Assembly (NCBI GenBank): GCA_033961575.1
Contig: CM066734.1
Span: forward strand, 81,056,501 to 81,120,500
Reading direction: 5' to 3'
DNA: 64,000 nucleotides
Source: Aselliscus stoliczkanus
Taxonomy: Eukaryota > Chordata > Mammalia > Chiroptera > Hipposideridae
The notes beneath the pieces were generated by a model, which ran no database searches, was not told the DNA's origin, and saw only the letters and a list, made by a program, of their open reading frames with translations. A program made the position numbers and the translations under genes. Every line of letters begins with the position of its first letter. The first letter of the stretch is position 1. This document shows positions 49,640 to 58,104 of the stretch, piece by piece.

Positions 49640-50998
49640 ACTCTTTCTCGTTCTTTTTTTTCCTTTTGCTCCTCTGATAGGATAAATTCTACCATCCTGT
49701 CATTGAGTTTCCTAATCCTTTCTTTTACTGGATCTAGTTTGCTATTGAGCCCCTCTACTGAAATTTTCAGTTCAATTACTATATTCTTCAGCTCTATGAT
49801 TTCTGTTTGGTATTCTTAAAATATTTTTCTATATTTTGAAATTTTCACTTTGTTCATGCATTGCTCACCTGATCTCAGTGAGCATCTTGATGACTGTTAG
49901 TTTGAAATCTCTATGGGGTAAATCACTTATCTCCATTTCATTAAGATTGGTTTCTGGAGATTTATCTTGTTTTGTTTGGAATACATTCCTTTGTTTCCTC
50001 ATTTTCCTTGATTTTCTGTGTTGGTTTTTACACATTAGATAAAATAGCCACCTTCCCTATCTTGACATACTGGTCTCATGTAGAACCTTTCAGTCTCTGG
50101 TTGATTGACAAGGTGAAAAAAAAAAAAAGTGTTAATGAGACAGAGTGGCACAGTCAGAGATCAATAGTTGCCAATAAGAAAAACAATTCTTATACTTAAT
50201 TTTGTAAAATTCCCTTAAACCAGTTAAAAAAACTGCTGCATCAAAAATACTTTCCACTTTATAATTGATGATTTTTTTAGTCTGGTTAATCAGCCTAGTC
50301 CAAGCTCTTGGTTTCCTGTTCAAACTTTTGTGATTGTTCAAGCCACCATATTTGTTCTTAGCAGTTTCCAATGTTGAGGGAGTGCCAAGACCCATGAGTG
50401 TCAAAGTGGAGGATCACAATTAGTTTCAAATTGCTGACTGATTACAAATTGGACCCTCAGGCAACAGCTTGTAAAATATGCAGTCAAACCCCTTTCAGAG
50501 AAAGACTGGGAGATGGGTGCTTTTGCCTGCTCCCTCTGCACTGAGCCTTGGGAGGGATAGCCACAGTGAATGCTGATGCAATTGTTCAAAACTACTTTGT
50601 TCCCTATAGTCCTCTGGGTCTCATAGACACAAATCAAATCTCAATGGCTTTCAGAGCTAGATGTTTTGGGGGCCTGTCCTTCAGATGGGAGCATTAAAAG
50701 TTGAGTTGCTAAATGTGCAGGTCAAACTCTTTGCTCCACAGGGGGAAGCTGGAAATTGGGGGTTCCTTCCTGATTATATGGCACTATGCCAGGGATGGGG
50801 TTTATGGTGAGAGCATGTGTCAGCCTTTCCTACCTGCTTCAATGTGGGTAATTCCTCATTCACCCAATATGTAGAATCACTCAGCTAGTCTCAGGATTTC
50901 TCTCAGAGGTAATTAATTGTTCCATGTGTAGCTGTACAGTAGGTGTGTCCATGCCAGAAAGGAAATTCAGGAGCCCCCTATGTCACCATTTTGGTCTG
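49640..50998 (-). mobile_element. Antisense L1 5' region (5' UTR and ORF1 start)
   Basis: Reversed sequence: the ORF1-proximal part comes first ('tcctttcttttactggatct' 49717, 'tttcttaa'-rich 49800s, 'tctctatggggtaaatcact' 49908), then the 5' UTR ('gggaagctggaaattggggg' 50742, 'tcactcagctagtctcagga' 50877), ending with 'ctatgtcaccattttggtct' (50978-50997), the reversed L1 start. Because it includes the true 5' end, it is a fragment of an originally full-length copy whose 3' part is missing. Frames of 78-90 codons on either strand are not coding. Confidence 0.7.
50086..50270 (-). repeat. Repeat shared with 52877-53095, copy 1
   Basis: From 'cctttcagtctctggttg' through an A run to 'agagtggcacagtcagagat' and 'gccaataagaaaaacaattc', it matches 52877-53095 closely. 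It lies within the antisense L1 5' region; the second copy includes extra sequence 'gtgcaggtgggactttgatt' after the shared start. Confidence 0.9.
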
Positions 50999-51281
50999 GA
51001 ATCTAATATTATTAGCTTGAATTATCTTGATTTTCCTTTTAGTTGATATTTAATTTTAATTTTTGTTTAATAATTGTCACAAGATCTATAATCATAGGTA
51101 TTTATACTGAATTTATAGATGCACACATTTATGTAATATTAAAAAAAAAAATTGCATCCACACCAGGAATCCAGGAGAATTGCAGTATTTTCTTTAAAAG
51201 TTTTTCGTACATTTTAGCTTCAGATATACTGCATTATGCCATTGCCAGGTTACTTTTCCTAAAGTTACCAATTATGCTATT

Positions 51282-51300
51282 CTCTAATACAAAAATCTTT
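51282..51300. repeat. Target-site duplication of long SINE, left
   Basis: ctctaatacaaaaatcttt; the right copy at 51754-51771 differs by one base deleted. Confidence 0.8.
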
Positions 51301-51753
51301 TTTTTTTTTTTTTAAGATTTTATTGGGGAATTGGTGTAGGGGAACAGCGTTGGGGAATCAGGGAAGGGGAACAGACAAGTTTCTGTCTTTTTGTTCTTCA
51401 GTCTAGTTGTGGAGGACGTTGCTTCATTGGCCCATGTTGGTATCGTCATTGCGCTCTTCCCTGATGAGGCAGATCAGTCTCTGGCCTCTGGATGGTCACT
51501 CACCACAGCTACTGGCAGCTCACGCTGGCTGCCAGCCGCTCACGCTGGCTGCTGGCCGCTCACTGTAGCCTATGGCAGCCCACTGCAGCAGGGGCTGCAG
51601 CCTACACCATCGCCGGTGCTCGCACAGCCCAGCTCCAGGTGGAGCTGTTGTTAGCTTAGAGGGCAGTGTCACTGGCCCTCATTTGTGGGATCCGAACCCG
51701 GGGCCGCTGGCATCCCAAAACCAGTTCTTAACCAATGCGCCATTCGGCCGGCC
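51301..51753 (-). mobile_element. Long tRNA-derived SINE, antisense
   Basis: Read on the minus strand: head 'gggccggccgaatggcgcat', tRNA-like module up to 'agtgacactgccctc', then about 250 bp of GC-rich body with small internal repeats ('cagccagcgtgagc' twice, plus-strand 51512-51560), and a tail block beginning 'cctccacaactagactgaag' that ends in a run of T on the plus strand. The tail is shared with 56306-56401. The plus-strand frames of 87 and 75 codons at 51391 and 51572 are chance frames. Confidence 0.88.
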
Positions 51754-51771
51754 CTCTAATAAAAAATCTTT
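51754..51771. repeat. Target-site duplication of long SINE, right
   Basis: ctctaataaaaaatcttt, a near copy of 51282-51300. Confidence 0.8.
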
Positions 51772-51774
51772 AAG

Positions 51775-52870
51775 ACCTACTCATTGTCTGCAAAATTAAA
51801 TTCAGATTTATGAATCTGGCATTCCCATATATTCTCCTCCATTGAACCAGGAATCATCTTTGTTTCTAAACTTGACCTCACCACACATACACATATACAA
51901 AACGCACTCATTCATCCTGTCTGCATTCATATTCTTTCACCTCATGACCCCATCCATGCATTAAGATCTATTACACCTTGTCTGATCCTTGAGCACTTAG
52001 ACCTAACACTCCTTATTCCCCATGATCTTCTATGTATACCATTCTTAAGCCACTTAACATATCTGCTTTGTACTATGGTTGTTTCTATATATACCTCAAC
52101 AAAGTCATCTTATCTTCATCTGGGTATTTTTTAATGGGCCTAGATTAGTATTTTAGACAGGTTATCTGTTCATTGTTAAGCTAATGTAAGCCACAAAACA
52201 AAATTAGCTGCTCACACATTTGAAAATGCCTATGTACTGTAAAAGTAATCACCATGAAATTATCAATGGCTGAATATGAAACAAGGAAGGAAAGCTCCAG
52301 AGGAGTAAATTTGTGTGTAATCTGTTAAATGCCCAGCAAATAATGACATTCTAAATGCAGCATTTTTATAAGGTAATAGGAAGCATTGGACTCTAAGATT
52401 GTGTGTTAGTATTAATTAAGATCACTCATGAAAAAAAAAAAAAGCAAATAAGGCCAAAATAGATCTATGTTGATACCAATTAACTGCTAATCTGTTTGCT
52501 CTAATAGACCATGATTAGAGGAAATGATAAAATTATCTATAAGCATAAGAAACATTTATTGCCTACATAATACTTTTGCCCTGAGATCAGTGCAATTCAG
52601 CAAACTTGTACAACAAAATCGCCTCTAAAACAGTTTAAAATAACACAAGCTTTTAACCCAACTTGCTTAAAATAAGAGTTTTTTAATACCAAAATCCTGA
52701 AAATTTAAAGTGAGAAAATCTATTTTTTCAAGTCATTTTAGAATACTCCTGTTTTTTAAACTTCTGAACTGCTTTCTGCATCTAGCATGTTATCTAATCC
52801 CTGATGATTTATTCTTACACTTCTGGCAGGATTTCTTTGTTCCCGGGCACCAGACAGTTTTGTTAATAAT
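51775..52870. other. No gene seen
   Basis: Unclassified sequence with an A run at 52431-52443. Confidence 0.5.
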
Positions 52871-52876
52871 GGCAAA

Positions 52877-53095
52877 GCCTTTCAGTCTCTGGTTGGTGCA
52901 GGTGGGACTTTGATTGGCAAGGCAAAAAAAAAAAATTGTTATGAGACAGAGTGGCACAGTCAGAGATCAATAGTTGCCAATAAGAAAAACAATTCTGACA
53001 CTTAATTCTGTAGAATTCCCTTAAACAGTTAAAAATTGTTGCATCAGAAAAACTTTTCACTTGATAATTGAGGATTCTTTTAGTCTCTGCCAAAG
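52877..53095 (-). repeat. Repeat shared with 50086-50270, copy 2
   Basis: Same blocks in the same orientation as copy 1: the start 'cctttcagtctctggttg', an A run of about 12, 'agagtggcacagtcagagat' and 'gccaataagaaaaacaattc'. On the minus strand both give the peptide run CFSYWQLLISDCATLSH, which shows the close similarity but is not evidence of coding. Confidence 0.9.
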
Positions 53096-53099
53096 CTGT

Positions 53100-54585
53100 C
53101 ATACTGATGGCATTAAGTTATAACAATTCCTAGAATGGATACTGCTTTCATAAGCATGCCTGAATTCCTTAGCTTGCCATTCACAGATCTGGTGGTTTTC
53201 ATGTAGTGTGTTGTCACAAAAGACTGCATTCAGAATGGACCTTTCATCCCCTTCACTCAGCAGTTGGTTGAACTAAGGCAAGTTCTTAAACTTTTCTTAT
53301 TCTACATCAAAGAACCTACAAACACCTTTTCTGCAAAGCACTCATGAGGGCTTTTTTTTACATATGAAATATGTAAAAAGGTAAACAGTGCAGCATAGAA
53401 GACATTTCAGAAATAATGGGTATTATTACCTTTAAGTGAATATAGCAATTTTCTCTCAGTTAAGACTGATTCAGGACTTAAATAATGATTAGGGTTTTTG
53501 TTTTCTTCCCTTCCTTCATCTTGAACATTCATGATAGATTGAAATAATAGAGCCACTATTAAACAGACTCAAGAGGAGTAAATGGATACCTACCATTGTT
53601 TCGTGGTGCTTTGTTTTCTTCTATTTTTATTTCATGTTCTATCCCTTTGTATCAATTACCATTTGCTTCATTAAAACCACTTCCAAAATCAGTAACAAAT
53701 AATAAACACTTATTATTCCTTGTAATTCTATGGGTCAGCTGCGTGTATTTCTGTTCTAAGCCATCCCAGCTGCATCAGGCTCGTATAGGGTGACTTCTTC
53801 CATATCTAGCTATTGGTTTGATGTCAGGGGCGGTCACAGAGAGGATTTGGCCTCATGTATCTCCTCACCTAGAAGGCTAGACCGGTGTGTACACATGCTG
53901 TGGTCACAGGGCTGCCAAGAGAAGCAAGAGAAGGAAAGCCCAGTAAGCTTACACTTTTCCAGTCATCTTCTATCACATATGTTACCATCATACAACTCAA
54001 AGCAAGTCACATTGTCAAGCCCAGCGTAAGAGTGGGAAGGCTACGCCTGAGCATATATAAAGAAAAGCAAATTATTGAGGCCATTTCTGCAACAAACTAT
54101 CATACCTTCACACTCTGTTTACTTAGGTGTCCTCAAGAAGAATAAATATTCCTATAGAATAATAATTTCCTTCAGATATAATCAGGGTTAAATATATCCA
54201 AAGCTCTTAATATGCTCTCATATTTTGTTTTCCCACTGAGTGTCTGATTAGTTTTTGATTATGCATAGTGCTTAGAAGCACGTTTTAAAAAAACAGACTG
54301 TTTATACTATTTATGACATTTTTGTTGGATGCTTCAGTTCAATGGAAAAGATGTTAGTTTTATCTCTCCAGTTTAGAAAGCCTGGCTTTTCCTTTGCTTT
54401 TCTCCTAAAGATATTACTCTGGGGTTAATTATCTGTTTCAGTTTCAGCAAGGATATCAATGTATCTCAAAATCTGAGTTGTTCATATGTCATTGTGTTAT
54501 ACCTTGTTTTTGTCAGTTTTATTCTACATGATATGGCCCCAGCACAATATGTATCTCATCTGAAAAATGGAAAAAAGGACAGGGA
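53100..54585. other. No gene seen; unclassified old repeat at 53600-54060
   Basis: 53620-54060 has landmarks of an old LTR-type repeat ('ctatgggtcagctgcgtgta', 'aagcaagtcacattgtcaag') that I cannot name. Overlapping plus frames of 65-86 codons there lack any domain. The rest is unique. Confidence 0.35.
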
Positions 54586-54590
54586 GACTA

Positions 54591-54955
54591 TATTAGTTTG
54601 CTAGGGCTGCCATAACAAAATGCCACAGACTGGGTAGCTTAAACAACAGAAATTTCCTTTTTTTCAAGTTCTAGATGCTAGAAGTCCAAGATCAAGAGGC
54701 CAGTTTCTGGTGATAGCTCTCTTCCCAGCTTGCCTTCTTGCTGTGTCTTTGCATTGTTGGGGGAGAAACAGAGAGCTCTTTGGTGCCTTTTCCTATAAGG
54801 ATACTAATCATATTATATCAGCGTCCCACCATTATGACCTCATTTAATCTTTGTCACTTCCTCACAGGCTCTATCACCAAATACAGTCTCACTGGGAATT
54901 AGGACTTCAATGTATGAATTTGGGGTGGAGGAGAGACACAATTCAGTCTGTAGCA
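54591..54955 (-). mobile_element. MaLR-type LTR (MST/MLT1-like), antisense
   Basis: Clear reversed MaLR LTR: 'tattagtttgctagggctgc' (54591), 'gccacagactgggtagctta' (54622), 'gctagaagtccaagatcaag' (54678), 'attatgacctcatttaatct' (54832) and 'aggacttcaatgtatgaatt' (54901), ending near 'gtctgtagca'. Better preserved than the other MaLR copies here. Confidence 0.85.
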
Positions 54956-55399
54956 AAAAGCAACTGTTGTATCTGCAAGTCAGACAGCATGAGTAGGTAA
55001 TTTTCTATATCAAATTGTCCTGCTAGGACTTTCAAACTGATGGTCCTTCCATCCTTGGTTAGGTCACATTTCTCCAAACTATCAGTTATCATATACTTGT
55101 TGATTTTGACACTGTATAGTATAGAGACTTCTTGCAAGATCATCCCTGGGAGAAGAGGTGAGAGAATCCCTTGTAAGTGTTAAGAGGCTGGGGACCTGCC
55201 AGTTAGCCATCTCATCCGGTGGATAGGGAGAAAGGTCCATCTATTTCTGCCTCTTTCCCATTCCTTTCTTCTACCCTCACATCCTCAGCATATTCTATAG
55301 TATAAAATGAAATGCAGAAATTAAAATTTCTCTATTTGCTTTGTACTTATTCATGCATTATTTTATTCAACAAATATTTATTGAGTGTTCACTACTGTC

Positions 55400-55415
55400 A
55401 GATGTTGTGCAATAA
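55400..55415. repeat. Target-site duplication of SINE, left
   Basis: agatgttgtgcaataa, repeated exactly at 55532-55547. Confidence 0.9.
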
Positions 55416-55531
55416 GGGTCCAGCCGAGTGGCACAGTGGTTAAGCGCTGGCTTGGGAAGCCAGCGGCCCCGGTTCGGTCCCACATATGAGGGCCAGTGAC
55501 ACTGCCCTCAAAAAAAAAAAAAAAAGTGGAA
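55416..55531 (+). mobile_element. Short tRNA-derived SINE
   Basis: Head with 'gccgagtggcacagtggtta', a 'ggcttgggaagcc' stem-like block, B-box-like 'ccggttcggtccc', end 'agtgacactgccctc' and then poly(A). Flanked by a perfect 16-bp duplication. It is the 5' module of the long form at 51301-51753 with poly(A) directly after it. Confidence 0.94.
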
Positions 55532-55547
55532 AGATGTTGTGCAATAA
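55532..55547. repeat. Target-site duplication of SINE, right
   Basis: Exact copy of 55400-55415. Confidence 0.9.
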
Positions 55548-55715
55548 ACTAGGGGTACAAACAGCATTCCATTGTTCCTTTAGTAGATATTTATCAAGCA
55601 CCTACTATATTCCAGGCACTGTTCTAGGCATCTGTGAATAAAACAAAAAAATGATGTCTTTTCTTTTGGAATTTATAATGTAAAGGAGAAAAACAAACAA
55701 TGAACAATCAATTTT

Positions 55716-55731
55716 AAAAGTTAAACTATAG
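55716..55731. repeat. Target-site duplication of 670-bp SINE, left
   Basis: aaaagttaaactatag, repeated exactly at 56402-56417. Confidence 0.9.
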
Positions 55732-56401
55732 GGCAGGCTGAGTGGTTCAGTTGGTTAAGAGTTGGCTTAAGAATGTGAGATCTGAAAAAAAAAAAAAAGA
55801 AGAATGTGAGATCTGAGCAACAGGGCCTCTGGTTCGATTCTCACATGGGCTAGTGACACTGCACCTGAGCTGAGCTGCTGCTGAGCTGCCAATAGGTGGC
55901 AGGATGGCTCAGCTGGTGAAAGCACGTGCTCCTAACAACAATACTGCCTGTTCAATGGTGGGCTACGCCTGCCTGCAACTAAGACTGAACTCGGCACCTT
56001 TGAGCTGAGCTGCCATCTGGATGGCTCAGTGGATAGGGCATGCACTTTTAACAACAAAGCTGCCAGTTCAACTCCCACATGGGATGGTGGCTATGCCCAT
56101 CCACAGCTAAGACTGAATTCCATACCTGGAGCTGAGCTCTTGCCGGGATAGCTCAATGGATAGAGCGTGCACTCTCAAAAACAAGGCTGCTGGTTCGATT
56201 CCCGCATGGGATGGTGGCTACGCCTACCCACAACTTAGACTGTAACACAGCACCTTGAGCTCAGAGGCCATGAACTGCCAGCAGGCAGCTAGATGGCAAT
56301 TGGCATCCTCCACAACTAAGACTGAAGAACAACTTGGCCGGTCCCCTTCCCCAATTCCCCAACACTGTTCCCCTCCCCTAATTTCCCAATTTAAAAAAAA
56401 A
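55732..56401 (+). mobile_element. Long SINE of four tandem tRNA-like modules
   Basis: A single 670-bp insertion between perfect 16-bp duplications. Module 1 is 55732-55897 (B-box-like 'ggttcgattctca', 55831). Module 2 starts at 55898 ('aggatggctcagctgg'), module 3 at 56019 ('ggatggctcagtggat'), and module 4 at 56144 ('gggatagctcaatggata') with B-box-like 'ggttcgattcccg' at 56192. Modules 2-4 share 'aactaagactga'-type linkers and 'gatggtggctacgcc' blocks. A pyrimidine-rich tail follows at 56306-56401 ('cctccacaactaagactgaa', 'ccccaacactgttcccctcc') ending in poly(A). The A and B boxes are RNA polymerase III promoter elements. It is not a tRNA gene cluster: no module can fold a complete cloverleaf. 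Confidence 0.9.
55769..55816. repeat. Poly(A)-only insertion with 17-bp duplication
   Basis: aagaatgtgagatctga at 55769-55785 is repeated exactly at 55800-55816. Between them is only a run of 13 A followed by G. It lies inside module 1 of the long SINE. Confidence 0.9.
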
Positions 56402-56417
56402 AAAAGTTAAACTATAG
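56402..56417. repeat. Target-site duplication of 670-bp SINE, right
   Basis: Exact copy of 55716-55731. Confidence 0.9.
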
Positions 56418-56582
56418 AGCATGTTAGAAGTCAGTAAGTGGCAATAATTATTACAACACGGTAAAAAGGTAGGAAGTGGAAGAAGGGGAGTGAGTTACAA
56501 GAGTAAACAGAATAGTCTGGGTAGGTCTCACTAAACATGTAAAATTTAACCAGAGACCCAAAGAAGATGAGATTATCTAGAC

Positions 56583-56910
56583 CAGGGATCGGCAAACTTT
56601 TGAGATGGAAGAGCTGCCATGGGTCAGCAAACTGCAGCTCACAAGCCACATGCGGCTCTTTGGGTACATACATGTGGCTCTGAAGTAAAACTGACAATGA
56701 AAATAAAACTATCATAGTTTCATTTATAAAGTTTTCCAAGGATATTATTCACATAATGGTGATTATGTCAAAATATATTTATGACTCTTGAATAATTTTT
56801 AAATTGTTCTGAGGGACAGGATTGGCTCTTCCAGGGGTCAGCAAACTTTTGAGATGGAACATACCCAAAGAGCCGCATGTGGCTCCCAAGCAGCAGTTTG
56901 CTGACCCATG
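56583..56910. mobile_element. hAT-type non-autonomous element with repeated ends
   Basis: Ends 'cagggatcggcaaac' (56583) and, reversed, 'catgggtcagcaaac' (56910) form inverted repeats. Flanks atctagac (56575-56582) and atctaggc (56911-56918) are an 8-bp target duplication with one mismatch, the hAT signature. Inside, the first 28 bases recur in direct orientation at 56833-56860 ('caggggtcagcaaactttt'), and 56617-56665 is the near inverse of 56864-56910 ('ccacatgcggctctttgggt'). No transposase. Confidence 0.8.
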
Positions 56911-57169
56911 ATCTAGGCAAATATCAGGGAGTAGAATATTCCACAAAGAGACAGAACAATTAGAGCAAAAACTTTAAGTCTAGCATATGCCTGGTGAGCT
57001 CCAGAAACAGTAAAGAGGCCAGTGGGGTTGGAACAGAGTAAGCAAAAGAGATATTTAGAGTTGATGAGTGAGATCATGAAAGACCTTATAAGCCAATGTA
57101 AAGTATTGAAATATTAACTCTGTGTAACTTGGGGAGGCATCTCAGCGTTCTGAAAATAAAATGACACAT

Positions 57170-58100
57170 TTTGACATATTTTAAATATTGTTTTTAGATG
57201 TACATTCTATAAACAGAATATAATTGTATTTGGGGTCTTAATTCAATCTGATCATCAGTCTTTAGGTGAAAAGTTTATTAAAGTCTTTCTGATTATAAAT
57301 TTGGATTTATTGCTACCATCTTATTTGTATTCTTTATTTCTCCTGTTCACTTTTCTTTCTTCTTTTTTATTGATTGAGTTTCAATTCTATTTGACTTTTT
57401 TCTTCTACTACGTTTTAAGTAAATTACAATAATTTTATTCTTTTAGTTGTTTTCCCAGATATTCCCCAGAAGTACATATATTTAACCTCACCAGTTCTAA
57501 AAAGCTAATAAATATCTTTATTTTCCTTTTCCTCCTGAATAAATACAATGACCTTAGAATGCTTGGTTTCAATAACTACACTCTTTCTCTGATTATATGG
57601 CATTTTTGGGTAAGATCCTTTTTCTGCCTTGAGATTTTTATCCTCACAAACTAGATAGTATTGCTATTGTTTTATATAGTCATTGTTTAGATTTTTCTCA
57701 TAGGTTTGCCATTGTTTTGTCTACTATCATTTCTTAAATATCACATCTTACCGAACGATTATATTCCTTCTTCTTGAATGAAATATTTTAGATATTCCTT
57801 TAGTTGAAGCCTATTACTATAAAATCTCAGTTTTTGTTTGCCTGTAAAAGTATTTCACTCTTTTCTGGAAAAATAAGATTTTGTTCAGTACAGAGTCCTA
57901 GGTTAACATATATATATTCCTTCCTATTTTGGCTTTATCATTCTGCTGTCATTTAACTTCTGCTGTTATTGAAAAGTCAGCTGCCATGTATGTTGTCACT
58001 CTTTCATATATTATCAAGTTATTTTTCCTCTGGATGCTTTTAAGTAATTATTACTATAATGAATTACATTCAAAATTTTTCTAATGAAATAACTGCATTG
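57170..58100 (-). mobile_element. Old L1 fragment, antisense
   Basis: T-rich sequence with reversed L1 blocks from the 5' part of ORF2 and upstream, such as 'atagtcattgtttagatttt' (57677), 'tttttgtttgcctgtaaaag' (57831) and 'gttttt'-rich 58010s ('cctctggatgcttttaagta'). Strongly diverged. Confidence 0.5.
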
Positions 58101-58104
58101 CTGG

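Larger units (their letters stand above)
55340..57160 (-). mobile_element. L2 LINE, antisense, interrupted three times
   Basis: The L2 pieces are 55350-55415, 55548-55731, 56418-56582 and 56919-57160. They include the reversed terminus 'attcaacaaatatttattga' (55364), 'ccaggcactgttctaggcat' (55612), and further on 'ggccagtggggttggaacag' and 'atgaaagaccttataagcca'. Removing the SINEs at 55416 and 55732 and the hAT element at 56583 restores collinearity. Confidence 0.6.

Noticed and set aside
52863..53102. Possible shared protein, as the minus frame resembles the one at 50132-50404
   Set aside because: The peptide similarity simply follows the DNA repeat; both frames start and end outside the shared segment at unrelated points.
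55898..56202. Possible cluster of tRNA genes
   Set aside because: A- and B-box-like blocks are present, but no acceptor stem pairing or complete cloverleaf; target duplications and poly(A) show it is a SINE.
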